From Triticum aestivum (taxonomy: Eukaryota > Streptophyta > Magnoliopsida > Poales > Poaceae), in contig NC_057800.1 of the NCBI RefSeq assembly GCF_018294505.1, positions 172,913,703 through 172,977,702 of the forward strand: a stretch of DNA of 64,000 nucleotides, given 5' to 3'. The notes beneath the pieces were generated by a model that was given only the letters and a program-made list of their open reading frames with translations, was not told the origin of the DNA and searched no databases. The translations under genes and the position numbers were made by a program. Shown in pieces: positions 45,573-57,480 of this stretch; position 1 is the stretch's first letter; each line of letters begins with the position of its first letter.

Positions 45573-46085
45573 TTTGTTTTGCACGCAAAAAAATGTGCAA
45601 GTTTTGAAAATCAATGTCTCCAACTCGTAACTTAGATTGTCCATTCAATTCGAATATGGATCATTGAGCTACTACAAGCAAATACCATCATACGGTCCAA
45701 TTCAAATGAAATTCCAAATGTGTTTATCCTAAATATGATGACAAAAGCAAAAACGTGTATGTGTATGGATAAAGTGGATGATTATAAAGTTTGAACATGC
45801 CCGTATGTGTATATCTCTAGGTTTGATATATGAATTTGAAATCACGAAATCCCGGCTTAAAAAATGTACCTCCGTTTAAATGAATTACAAAAGCTAATGA
45901 TGGAGTTGAATTCCAAAATTCCAATCTTAGGTTTGTAATTCTGGTACATCAAGGTATATCACGCATGTTCAAAAGTATCGTTATGTCATAGTACAAACTG
46001 TGAAACAAATTGATCAACCATGAGTGCACAATACCTCAATTATGCTAAAGTCCCTCAAATATAGACACCTCATTCTTTATCTGAA
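45573..46085. other. AT-rich sequence without recognisable gene
   Basis: Continues the sequence interrupted at 32559. I see no coding region or known repeat in it. It ends at a run of 11 C followed by a CA microsatellite. Confidence 0.4.
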
Positions 46086-46298
46086 GTCAACCCCCCCCCC
46101 CACCACACACACACACACATAGAGAAGTCGTTCTCTCCCCCAAACACCAACACACGAGCACATTAACACCCCTCTCTCTTGTAAAGTTCGGACCCCAACA
46201 TAGGTCTCTATCACTTTTTCTCTCGGGCATGCACACATCTCTTCTCTCACTCTCTAGGGTCTCCCGCTATCTCTCTTACCCAAGCACACGCACTATGT
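46086..46298. repeat. Pyrimidine-rich block, left segment
   Basis: C-run and (CA)n followed by sequence almost free of G on the plus strand. Its last 117 bases (46182-46298) match 49613-49728 with three substitutions and one indel, so it and the segment after the second gap are overlapping ends of the same sequence. Confidence 0.75.
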
Positions 46299-47224
46299 NN
46301 NNNNNNNNNNNNNNNNNNNNNNNNNNNNNNNNNNNNNNNNNNNNNNNNNNNNNNNNNNNNNNNNNNNNNNNNNNNNNNNNNNNNNNNNNNNNNNNNNNNN
46401 NNNNNNNNNNNNNNNNNNNNNNNNNNNNNNNNNNNNNNNNNNNNNNNNNNNNNNNNNNNNNNNNNNNNNNNNNNNNNNNNNNNNNNNNNNNNNNNNNNNN
46501 NNNNNNNNNNNNNNNNNNNNNNNNNNNNNNNNNNNNNNNNNNNNNNNNNNNNNNNNNNNNNNNNNNNNNNNNNNNNNNNNNNNNNNNNNNNNNNNNNNNN
46601 NNNNNNNNNNNNNNNNNNNNNNNNNNNNNNNNNNNNNNNNNNNNNNNNNNNNNNNNNNNNNNNNNNNNNNNNNNNNNNNNNNNNNNNNNNNNNNNNNNNN
46701 NNNNNNNNNNNNNNNNNNNNNNNNNNNNNNNNNNNNNNNNNNNNNNNNNNNNNNNNNNNNNNNNNNNNNNNNNNNNNNNNNNNNNNNNNNNNNNNNNNNN
46801 NNNNNNNNNNNNNNNNNNNNNNNNNNNNNNNNNNNNNNNNNNNNNNNNNNNNNNNNNNNNNNNNNNNNNNNNNNNNNNNNNNNNNNNNNNNNNNNNNNNN
46901 NNNNNNNNNNNNNNNNNNNNNNNNNNNNNNNNNNNNNNNNNNNNNNNNNNNNNNNNNNNNNNNNNNNNNNNNNNNNNNNNNNNNNNNNNNNNNNNNNNNN
47001 NNNNNNNNNNNNNNNNNNNNNNNNNNNNNNNNNNNNNNNNNNNNNNNNNNNNNNNNNNNNNNNNNNNNNNNNNNNNNNNNNNNNNNNNNNNNNNNNNNNN
47101 NNNNNNNNNNNNNNNNNNNNNNNNNNNNNNNNNNNNNNNNNNNNNNNNNNNNNNNNNNNNNNNNNNNNNNNNNNNNNNNNNNNNNNNNNNNNNNNNNNNN
47201 NNNNNNNNNNNNNNNNNNNNNNNN
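46299..47224. other. Assembly gap (926 N)
   Basis: Run of N. The sequences on its two sides belong to different places in the Angela element and its flank. Confidence 1.
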
Positions 47225-49115
47225 AAGGGGGGGCGCCGGCCCTAGTAGATGAGATCTACTAGGGGGGGCGGCGGCCTAGGGGAGGTTTCCCTCCCCCCCA
47301 AGGCACCTAGGGGTGCCTTCCACCACTAGGACTCCTCCTAGGGGGAAACCCTAGGCGCATGGGCCTATAGGGGCTGGTGCCCTTGGCCCATGATGGCCAA
47401 GGCGCACCCCCTACAGCCCATGTGGCCCCCCGGGACAGGTGGCCCCACCCGGTGGACCCCCGGGACCCTTCCGGTGGTCCCGGTACAATACCGATAACCC
47501 CGAAACTTGTCCCGATGCCCGAAACAGCACTTCCTATATATAATTCTTTACCTCCGGACCATTCCGGAACTCCTCGTGACGTCCGGGATCTCATCCGGGA
47601 CTCTGAACAACATTCGGGTTTCTGCATATACATATCTTCATAACCCTAGCGTCACCGAACCTTAAGTGTGTAGACCCTACGGGTTCGGGAGACATGCAGA
47701 CATGACCGAGACGCTCTCAGTCAATAACCATCAGCGGGATCTGGATACCCATGATGGCTCCCACATGCTCCTCGATGTTGTCATCGGATGAACCACTATG
47801 TTGAGGATTCGGTCAAACCCTGTATGCAATTCCCTTTGTCAATCGGTACGTTACTTGCCCGAGACTCGATCATCGGTATCCCAATACCTTGTTCAGTCTC
47901 GTTACCGGCAAGTCACTTTACTCGTACCGTAATGCATGATCCCGTGTCCAACACCTTGGTCACATTGAGCTCAATATGATGATGCATTACCGAGTGGGCC
48001 CAGAGATACCTCTCCGTCATACGGAGTGACAAATCCCAGTCTCGATCCGTGTCAACCCAACAGCTACTTTCGGAGATACCTGTAATGCACCTTTATAGTC
48101 ACCCAGTTACGTTGTGACGTTTGATACACCCAAGGCACTCTTACAGTATCCGGGAGTTACACGATCTCATGGTCTAAGGAAGAGATACTTGACACTTGCA
48201 AAGCTCTAGCAAAACAAACTACACGATCTTTTATGCTATGCTTAGGATTGGGTCTTGTCCATCACATCATTCTCCTAATGATGTGATCCCGTTATCAACG
48301 ACATCCAATGTCCATAGTCAGGAAACCATGACTATCTGTTGATCACAACGAGCTGGTCAACTAGAGGCTTACCAGGGACATAGTGTGGTCTAAGTATTCA
48401 CACGTGTATTACGATTTCCGGATAATACAGTTATAGCATGAATAAAAGACAATTATCATGAACAATGAAATATAATAATACTTTTATTATTGCCTCTAGG
48501 GCATATTTCCAACAGTCTCCCACTTGCACTAGAGTCACCAATCTAGTTACATTGTGATGAATCGAACACCCATAGAGTTCTGGTGTTGATCATGTTTTAC
48601 ACGCGAGAGAGGTTTAGTCAGCGGATCTGCGATATTCAGATCCGTGTGCACTTTGCAAATCTCTATGTCTCCATCTTGAACATTTTCACGGATGGAGTTG
48701 AAACGACGCTTGATGTGCCTGGTCTTCTTGTGAAACCTGGGCTCCTTTGCGAGGGCAATAGCTCCAGTGTTGTCACAGAAGAGTTTGATCGGCCCCGACG
48801 CATTGGGTATGACTCCTAGGTCGGTGATGAACTCCTTCACCCAAATCGCTTCATGTGCTGCCTCCGAGGCTGCCATGTACTCCGCTTCACACGTAGATCC
48901 CGCCACGACGCTCTGCTTGCAGCTGCACCAGCTTACTGCTCCACCATTCAACATATACACGTATCCGGTTTGTGACTTAGAGTCATCCAGATCTGAGTCG
49001 AAGCTAGCGTCGACGTAACCCTTTACGACGAGCTCTTCGTCTCCTCCATAAACGAGAAACATGTCCTTTGTCCTTTTCAGGTACTTCAGGATATTCTTGA
49101 CCGCTGTCCAGTGTT
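47225..49115 (-). mobile_element. Displaced contig: Angela 3' LTR part, polypurine tract and pol end
   Basis: 47225-48514 is Angela LTR (minus orientation, starting TGTTGGAAATATGCC at 48514). 48515-48530 holds the polypurine tract (AAGTGGGAGAC on the minus strand) and 48547-49115 the pol C-terminus. Its first 488 bases are identical to 50654-51141. It fits between 51141 and 51152, not here. Confidence 0.85.
48547..49115 (-). CDS. Angela/BARE1 pol C-terminus (RNase H), fragment
   Basis: The minus-strand frame is open from the gap at 49115 to TAA at 48549-48547. It shows the RNase H region of Copia elements: HWTAVKNILKYLKRT, VKGYVDASFDSD, CEAEYMAASEA, KLFCDNTGAIALAKEP and a C-terminus ending GVRFITM. 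It is the natural continuation of the polyprotein that breaks off at 51152. A few tens of codons between the two are missing in gaps. RNase H removes the RNA template during reverse transcription. No stop or frameshift is seen. Confidence 0.88.
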
Positions 49116-49612
49116 NNNNNNNNNNNNNNNNNNNNNNNNNNNNNNNNNNNNNNNNNNNNNNNNNNNNNNNNNNNNNNNNNNNNNNNNNNNNNNNNNNNNN
49201 NNNNNNNNNNNNNNNNNNNNNNNNNNNNNNNNNNNNNNNNNNNNNNNNNNNNNNNNNNNNNNNNNNNNNNNNNNNNNNNNNNNNNNNNNNNNNNNNNNNN
49301 NNNNNNNNNNNNNNNNNNNNNNNNNNNNNNNNNNNNNNNNNNNNNNNNNNNNNNNNNNNNNNNNNNNNNNNNNNNNNNNNNNNNNNNNNNNNNNNNNNNN
49401 NNNNNNNNNNNNNNNNNNNNNNNNNNNNNNNNNNNNNNNNNNNNNNNNNNNNNNNNNNNNNNNNNNNNNNNNNNNNNNNNNNNNNNNNNNNNNNNNNNNN
49501 NNNNNNNNNNNNNNNNNNNNNNNNNNNNNNNNNNNNNNNNNNNNNNNNNNNNNNNNNNNNNNNNNNNNNNNNNNNNNNNNNNNNNNNNNNNNNNNNNNNN
49601 NNNNNNNNNNNN
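49116..49612. other. Assembly gap (497 N)
   Basis: Run of N separating the displaced contig from the real left flank of the Angela element. Confidence 1.
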
Positions 49613-50142
49613 TAAAGTCCGGACCCCAACATAGGTCTCTATCACTTTGTCTCTCGGGCATGCACACATCTCTTCCCTCACTCTCTAGGTCTCCCGCTAT
49701 CTCTCTTACCCAAGCACACGCACTATGTAGAGTGTATATTTCCCATACACACAAAACGTCGCCCCCAAATGTCTATCTCCCTAGTTATGTGGTTCTCGCG
49801 CACTCACCTCACACACCACCCCCACTGCAAACAAGCACACTTTGTCTCCTTGTGCACCACTCTCCTCTTTCTATCTCTCCCACATGCGGACCCACCCCAG
49901 CTCCTTCCCTGTATACATATATGTCGTGACTCTTTGCATAGCTCCCTAATGTATAATCGTTCTCGATTTCGCACATTGTTCTCTACACCATCTATTCTAG
50001 ATCTCTCATGAAGTCCCTATCACACACACAATGACTCGCTTCCCTTGCGTCTCCGTTCATAGGCCAATTTCGGACAACATCAACATTGTCTCCCTATCTA
50101 TACGCCATTTATGAACACAAATGACCCCTCTCGTCCCCTCTC

Positions 50143-50177
<35 letters not shown>

Positions 50178-50216
50178 CGCTACCTCTCTCTTTCTCTCGC
50201 TCTCACACCCCTCTCC
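49613..50216. repeat. Pyrimidine-rich block, middle segment (Angela left flank)
   Basis: Plus strand is dominated by C, T and A with many CTCTC and CACAC words, including (CT)n at about 50146-50174. It ends TCTCC at 50212-50216, the left target duplication. Apparent ORFs here are repeat-driven. Confidence 0.75.
50212..50216. repeat. Target-site duplication TCTCC (left)
   Basis: TCTCC precedes the LTR end TGTTGGGG at 50217 and recurs at 57476-57480 after the other LTR. In a CT-rich context a 5-base match carries less weight than elsewhere, but it sits exactly at both LTR ends. Confidence 0.8.
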
Positions 50217-51141
50217 TGTTGGGGAATGTTGCAGAAAATTAAAATTTTTCCTACGGTTTCACCAAGATCCATCTATGAGTTCATCTAAGCAACGAGTCTA
50301 GGGAGAGAGTTTGCATCTACATACCACTTGTAGATCGCGTGCGGAAGCTTGCAAGGTGATGATGTAGTCGTACTCGACGTGATCCAAATCACCGATGACC
50401 AGCGCCGAACGGACGGCACCTCCGCGTTCAACACACGTACGGGACGGGAGACCTCTCCTCCTTCTTGATCCAGCAAGGGGGAAGGAGAGGTTGATGAAGA
50501 TCCAGCAGCACAACGGCGTGGTGGTGGATGCAGGGCGTCACAGCAGCAGGGCTTCGCCGAGACTACGAGGGAGAGACGTAACGGGGGGAGGTGGAGGCGC
50601 CAGGGGCTGGTGTATGAAGTCCCTCCTCTCCCCCACTATATATAGGGGTGCCAAAGGGGGGGCGCCGGCCCTAGTAGATGAGATCTACTAGGGGGGGCGG
50701 CGGCCTAGGGGAGGTTTCCCTCCCCCCCAAGGCACCTAGGGGTGCCTTCCACCACTAGGACTCCTCCTAGGGGGAAACCCTAGGCGCATGGGCCTATAGG
50801 GGCTGGTGCCCTTGGCCCATGATGGCCAAGGCGCACCCCCTACAGCCCATGTGGCCCCCCGGGACAGGTGGCCCCACCCGGTGGACCCCCGGGACCCTTC
50901 CGGTGGTCCCGGTACAATACCGATAACCCCGAAACTTGTCCCGATGCCCGAAACAGCACTTCCTATATATAATTCTTTACCTCCGGACCATTCCGGAACT
51001 CCTCGTGACGTCCGGGATCTCATCCGGGACTCTGAACAACATTCGGGTTTCTGCATATACATATCTTCATAACCCTAGCGTCACCGAACCTTAAGTGTGT
51101 AGACCCTACGGGTTCGGGAGACATGCAGACATGACCGAGAC
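50217..51141 (-). repeat. Angela 3' LTR, distal 925 bases
   Basis: Runs from the outer LTR end (50217) to the 10-N gap. It differs from the 5' LTR at about ten positions. Its inner 488 bases are repeated without a change at 47225-47712. Confidence 0.9.
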
Positions 51142-51151
51142 NNNNNNNNNN
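51142..51151. other. Assembly gap (10 N)
   Basis: A short N-run joins an LTR end to the middle of the RT/RNase H coding region. The true gap must be at least as large as the displaced block. Confidence 1.
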
Positions 51152-54100
51152 CTGAAGCATAGGGGATGACACTCATCTCTTCTTTATCTTTTGCTGTGGT
51201 CGGTGACTGAGCTGAGCTCAGTCTCATACCTTGTAACATAGGCAAGAACCCCTTCTTGGACTGATCCATTCTGAATCTCTTCAAAATCTTATCAAGGTAT
51301 GTGCTTTGTGAAAGACCTATGAGGCGTCTCGATCTATCTCTATAGATCTTGATGCCTAATATATAAGCAGCTTCTCCAAGGTCCTTCATTGAAAAACACT
51401 TATTCAAGTAGGCCTTAATGCTGTCCAGAAATTCTATATTATTTCCCATCAGGAGTATGTCATCTACATATAATATGAGAAATGCTACAGAGCTCCCACT
51501 CACTTTCTTGTAAACGCAGGCTTCTCCATAAGTCTGCATAAACCCAAACGCTTTGATCATCTCATCAAAGCGAATGTTCCAACTCCGAGATGCTTGCACC
51601 AGTCCATAAATGGATCGCTGGAGCTTGCATACTTTGTTAGCGTTCAGAGGATCGAGAAAACCTTCCGGCTGCATCATATACAGTTCTTCCTTAAGATGCC
51701 CGTTAAGGAATGCTGTTTTGACGTCCATCTGCCATATCTCATAATCATAGTATGCGGCAATTGCTAACATGATTCGGACGGACTTTAGCTTCGCTACGGG
51801 AGAGAATGTCTCGTCGTAGTCAATCCCTTGAACCTGTCGATAACCCTTAGCGACAAGTCGAGCTTTATAGATGGTAACATTACCATCCGCGTCCGTCTTC
51901 TTCTTAAAGATCCATTTGTTTTCTATCGCTCGCCGATCATCGGGCAAGTCTGTCAAAGTCCATACTTTGTTTTCATACATGGATTCTATCTCGGATTTCA
52001 TGGCTTCAAGCCATTTGTTGGAATCCGGGCTCGCCATTGCTTCTTCATAGTTCGAAGGTTCATTGTTGTCTAACAACATGATTTCCAGGACAGGGTTGCC
52101 GTACCACTCTGGCGCGGAACGTGTCCTTGTGGACCTACGAAGTTCAGCAGTAACTTGATCCGAAGTACCTTGATCATTATCATGGTTTTCCTCTTCAGTT
52201 GGTGTGGGCATCACAGGAACGGTTTCCTGTGCTGCGTCACTATCCCGCTCAAGAGGTAGTACTTCATCGAGTTCTACTTTCCTCCCACTTACTTCTTTCG
52301 AGAGAAACTCTTTTTCCAGAAAGCATCCGTTCTTGGCAACAAAGATCTTGCCTTCGGATCTTAAGTAGAAGGTATACCCTATAGTTTCCTTAGGGTATCC
52401 TATGAATACGCATTTTTCCGACTTGGGTTCGAGCTTTTCAGGTTGAAGTTTCTTGACATAAGCTTCGCATCCCCAAACTTTTAGAAACGACAACTTAGGT
52501 TTCTTTCCAAACCATAATTCATACGGTGTCGTCTCAACGGATTTAGACGGTGCCCTATTTAAAGTGAATGTAGCTGTCTCTAGAGCGTATCCCCAAAATG
52601 ATAGCGGTAAATCGGTAAGAGACATCATAGACCGCACCATATCCAATAGAGTGCGATTACGACGTTCGGACACACCGTTTCGCTGAGGTGTTCCAGGCGG
52701 CGTGAGCTGTGAAACGATTCCACATTTCTTTAAGTGTGTACCAAATTCGTGACTTAAGTATTCTCCTCCACGATCTGATCGTAAGAATTTTATCTTTCGG
52801 TCACGTTGATGCTCCACCTCATTCTGAAATTCCTTGAACTTTTCAAAGGTCTCAGACTTGTGTTTCATTAAGTAGACATACCCATATCTACTCAAGTCAT
52901 CTGTGAGAGTGAGAACATAACGATATCCTCCGCGAGCCTCAACGCTCATTGGACCGCACACATCGGTATGTATGATCTCCAACAAGTTGGTTGCTCGCTC
53001 CATTGTTCCGGAGAACGGAGTCTTGGTCATTTTGCCCAAGAGGCATGGTTCGCACGTGTCAAACGATTCATAATCAAGAGACTCTAAAAGTCCATCGTCA
53101 TGGAGCTTCTTCATGCGCTTGACACCAATGTGACCAAGGCGGCAGTGCCACAAGTATGTGGGACTATCGTTATCAACTTTAAATCTTTTGGCATCTACAC
53201 TATGAACATGTGTAATATTACGCTCGAGATTCATTAAGAATAAACCATTGACCATCGGAGCATGACCATAAAACATATCTCTCATATAAATCGAACAACC
53301 ATTATTCTCAGACTTAAATGAGTAGCCATCTCGTATTAAACGAGATCCAGATACAATGTTCATGCTCAAACTTGGCACTAAATAACAATTATTGAGGTTC
53401 AAAACTAATCCCGTAGGTAAATGTAGAGGCAGCGTGCCGACGGCGATCACATCGACTCTGGAACCATTCCCGACGCGCATCGTCACCTCATCCTTTGCCA
53501 GTCTCCGTTTATTCCGCAGCTCCTGCTGTGAGTTACAAATATGAGCAACGGCACCGGTATCAAATACCCAGGAGTTACTACGATTACTGGTAAGGTACAC
53601 ATCAATCACATGTATATCAAATATACCTTTGGTGTTGCCGGCCTTCTTATCCGCTAAGTATTTGGGGCAGTTCCGCTTCCAGTGACCCTTCCCCTTGCAA
53701 TAAAAGCACTCAGTCTCAGGCTTGGGTCCATTCTTTGACTTCTTCCCGGTAACTGGCTTACCAGGCGCGGCAACATCTTTGCCGTCCTTCTTGAAGTTCT
53801 TCTTACCCTTGCCCTTCTTGAACTTAGTGGTCTTATTGACCATCAACACTTGATGTTCTTTCTTGATTTCAGCCTCTGCTGACTTCAGCATCGAGAACAC
53901 TTCAGGAATGGTCTTTTCCATTCCCTGCATGTTGTAGTTCATCACAAAGCTCTTGTAGCTTGGTGGGAGCGACTGGAGGATTCTGTCAATGACCGCCTCA
54001 TCTGGGAGGTTAATGTTCAGCTGGGTCATACGGTTGTGCAACCCAGACATCTTCGGGATGTGCTCACTGACAGAACTGTTCTCCTCCATCTTACAACTGT

Positions 54101-54482
54101 AGAACTTGTCGGAGACATCATATCTCTCGACCCGGGCATGAGCTTGAAAAACTAGTTTCAGCTCTTCGAACATCTCATATGCTCCGTGATGCTCAAAACG
54201 CTTTTGGAGCCCCGGTTCTAAGCTGTAAAGCATGCCGCACTGAACGAGGGAGTAATCATCAGCGCGAGTTTGCCAAGCATTCATAATGTCTTGGTTCTCT
54301 GGGAAGGGAGCGTCACCTAGCGGTCCTTCTAGGACATATTGTTTCCTGGCAGCTATGAGGATGATCCTCAGGTTCCGGACCCAGTCCGTATAGTTGCTGC
54401 CATCATCTTTCAGCTTGGTTTTCTCTAGGAACGCGTTGAAGTTCATGTTGACATTAGTGTTGGCCATTGATCTACAAGACAT
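51152..54482 (-). CDS. Angela/BARE1 gag-pol polyprotein, C-terminus missing in gap
   Basis: A single open minus-strand frame of about 1110 codons. ATG is at 54482 or, more likely, 54467 (MANTNVNMNFNAFLEKTK), the usual start in this family. Counting from 54482: gag is about 1-290 with knuckle CFYCKGKGHWKRNC at 259-272 and protease has FDTG near 308. Integrase has its HHCC finger (HCRLGH...CEPC) and catalytic HTDVCGP, RSDRGGEY and RNGVSERRN. Reverse transcriptase has YVDD near 1005 (51470-51459). No stop or frameshift is visible, unlike the other retroelements here. The RNase H part is at 48547-49115. The encoded activities would build the virus-like particle and copy and integrate the element. 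Confidence 0.93.
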
Positions 54483-55748
54483 ATTTGCAAAGGTTTTAGA
54501 CTAAGTTCATGATAATAACGTTCTAATCAAATTATGAACTCCCACTTAGATTAGACATCCCTTTAGTCATCTAAGTGTTACACGATCCGAGTCGACTAGC
54601 CCGTGTCCGATCATCACGTGAGACGGACTAGTCATCGTCGGTGAACATTTTCATGTTGATCGTATCTTCCATACGACTCGTGTTCGACCTTTCGGTCTCC
54701 GTGTTCCGAGGCCATGTCTGCACATGCTAGGCTCGTCAAGTTAACCCTAAGTGTTTTCGCTGTGTAAAACTGTCTTACACCCGTTGTATGTGAACGTAAG
54801 AATCCATCACACCCGATCATCACGTGGTGCTTAGAAACGACGAACTGTAGCAACGGTGCACAGTTAGGGGAGAACACTTCTTGAAATTTTATAAGGGATC
54901 ATCTTATTTACTACCGTCGTCCTAAGTAAACAAGATGCATAATACATAATAAACATCACATGCAATTATATAGTTGTGACATGATATGGCCAATATCATA
55001 TAGCTCCATTGATCTTCATCTTCGGGGCTCCATGATCATCTTGTCACTGGCTTGACACCATGATCTCCATCATCATGATCTCCATCATCGTGTCTTCATG
55101 AAGTTGTCACGCCAACAACTACTTCTACTTCTATGACTAACGTTTAGCAATAAAGTAAAGTAGTTTACATGGCGTTATTCAATGACACGCAGGTCATACA
55201 AAAAATAATGACAACTCCTATGGCTCCTGCCGGTTGTCATACTCATCGACATGCAAGTCGTGAATCCTATTACAAAGAACATGATCTCATACATCACAAT
55301 TCATCATTCATCACAACTTCTGGCCATATCACATCACATGATCAATCGCTGCAAAAACAAGTTAGACGTCCTCTAATTGTTGTTGCATCTTTTCCGTGGC
55401 TGCAATTGGGTTCTAGCAAGAACGTTTTCTTACCTACAAATCACCACAACGTGATTTTGTCAACTTCTATTTACCCTTCATAAGGGCCCTGTTCATCGAT
55501 TCTGCTCCAACTAAGGTGGGAGAGACAGACACCCGCCAGCCACCTTATGCAACTTGTGCATGTCAGTCGGTGGAACCGGTCTCATGTAAGTGTACGTGTA
55601 AGGTTGGTCCGGGCCGCTTCATCCCACAATACCGTGGAGCAAGAAAAGACTAGTAGAGGCAAGTAAGATGACAAAATCCACGCCCACAACAAAGTTGTGT
55701 TCTACTCGTGCAAAGAGAACTACGCATAGACCTAGCTCATGATGCCAC
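54483..55748 (-). other. Angela leader between 5' LTR and gag
   Basis: About 1.27 kb without a long coding frame, typical for the untranslated leader of BARE1/Angela elements, which holds packaging signals. The primer-binding site (GTGGCATCATGAG on the minus strand) is at its LTR-proximal end, about 55736-55748. Confidence 0.75.
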
Positions 55749-57475
55749 TGTTGGGGAACGTTGCAGAAAATTAAAATTTTTCCTATGGTTTCACCAAGAT
55801 CCATCTATGAGTTCATCTAAGCAAGGAGTCTAGGGAGAGAGTTTGCATCTACATACCACTTGTAGATCGCGTGCGGAAGCTTGCAAGGTGATGATGTAGT
55901 CGTACTCGACGTGATCCAAATCACCGATGACCAGCGCCGAACGGACGGCACCTCCGCGTTCAACACACGTACGGGACGGGAGACGTCTCCTCCTTCTTGA
56001 TCCAGCAAGGGGGAAGGAGAGGTTGATGAAGATCCAGCAGCACGACGGCGTGGTGGTGGATGCAGGGCGTCACAGCAGCAGGGCTTCGCCGAGACTACGA
56101 GGGAGAGACGTAATGGGGGGGAGGTGGAGGCGCCAGGGGCTGGTGTATGAAGTCCCTCCTCTCCCCCACTATATATAGGGGTGCCAAAGGGGGGGCGCCG
56201 GCCCTAGTAGATGAGATCTACTAGGGGGGCGGCGGCCTAGGGGAGGTTTCCCTCCCCCCCAAGGCACCTAGGGGTGCCTTCCACCACTAGGACTCCTCCT
56301 AGGGGGAAACCCTAGGCGCATGGGCCTATAGGGGCTGGTGCCCTTGGCCCATGATGGCCAAGGCGCACCCCCTACAGCCCATGTGGCCCCCTGGGACAGG
56401 TGGCCCCACCCGGTGGACCCCCGGGACCCTTCCGGTGGTCCCGGTACAATACCGATAACCCCGAAACTTGTCCCGATGCCCGAAACAGCACTTCCTATAT
56501 ATAATTCTTTACCTCCGGACTATTCCGGAACTCCTCGTGACGTCCGAGATCTCATCCGGGACTCTGAACAACATTCGGGTTTCTGCATATACATATCTTC
56601 ATAACCCTAGCGTCACCGAACCTTAAGTGTGTAGACCCTACGGGTTCGGGAGACATGCAGACATGACCGAGACGCTCTCAGTCAATAACCATCAGCGGGA
56701 TCTGGATACCCATGATGGCTCCCACATGCTCCTCGATGTTGTCATCGGATGAACCACTATGTCGAGGATTCGATCAAACCCTGTATGCAATTCCCTTTGT
56801 CAATCGGTACGTTACTTGCCCGAGACTCGATCGTCGGTATCCCAATACCTTGTTCAGTCTCGTTACCGGCAAGTCACTTTACTCGTACCGTAATGCATGA
56901 TCCCGTGTCCAACACCTTGGTCACATTGAGCTCAATATGATGATGCATTACCGAGTGGGCCCAGAGATACCTCTCCGTCATACGGAGTGACAAATCCCAG
57001 TCTCGATCCGTGTCAACCCAACAGCTACTTTCGGAGATACCTGTAATGCACCTTTATAGTCACCCAGTTATGTTGTGACGTTTGATACACCCAAGGCACT
57101 CTTACGGTATCCGGGAGTTACACGATCTCATGGTCGAAGGAAGAGATACTTGACACTTGCAAAGCTCTAGCAAAACGAACTACACGATCTTTTATGCTAT
57201 GCTTAGGATTGGGTCTTGTCCATCACATCATTCTCCTAATGATGTGATCCCGTTATCAACGACATCCAATGTCCATAGTCAGGAAACCATGACTATCTGT
57301 TGATCACAACGAGCTGGTCAACTAGAGGCTTACCAGGGACATAGTGTGGTCTAAGTATTCACACGTGTATTACGATTTCTGGATAATACAGTTATAGCAT
57401 GAATAAAAGACAATTATCATGAACAATGAAATATAATAATACTTTTATTATTGCCTCTAGGGCATATTTCCAACA
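55749..57475 (-). repeat. Angela 5' LTR (complete, 1727 bases)
   Basis: Begins on the minus strand TGTTGGAAATATGCC at 57475 and ends CCCCAACA at 55749. It is the reference for judging the broken 3' LTR. Confidence 0.95.
56169..56178 (-). promoter_or_regulatory. Angela LTR TATA box (proximal)
   Basis: CCTATATATAGT on the minus strand. A second TATA-like motif, TTATATATAG, lies upstream at about 56494-56505. Two TATA boxes in the LTR are known for BARE1. Confidence 0.6.
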
Positions 57476-57480
57476 TCTCC
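57476..57480. repeat. Target-site duplication TCTCC (right)
   Basis: Matches 50212-50216 and shows that the LTR ends at 50217 and 57475 belong to one insertion. Confidence 0.8.

Larger units (their letters stand above)
50217..57475 (-). mobile_element. BARE1/WIS/Angela-type Copia retrotransposon
   Basis: Minus-strand element with 5' LTR 57475-55749, leader, gag-pol 54482-51152, then (after a 10-N gap) the last 925 bases of the 3' LTR (51141-50217). The missing 802 bases of that LTR, the polypurine tract and the pol end are at 47713-49115. 925 + 802 = 1727, exactly the length of the 5' LTR. LTR start TGTTGGAAATATGCCCTAGAGGC is diagnostic of BARE1/WIS/Angela. LTRs differ by about 1% and the ORF is open, so this is a recent insertion. 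Confidence 0.92.

Noticed and set aside
46229..47245. Long reading frames made of unknown residues (also 49004-49929)
   Set aside because: They span N-gaps and have no sequence support.
47225..51141. Tandem or second Angela insertion, suggested by duplicated LTR sequence
   Set aside because: The duplicate is perfect over 488 bases, starts and stops exactly at N-gaps, and the pieces add up to one LTR of the right length. A scaffold error explains it better.
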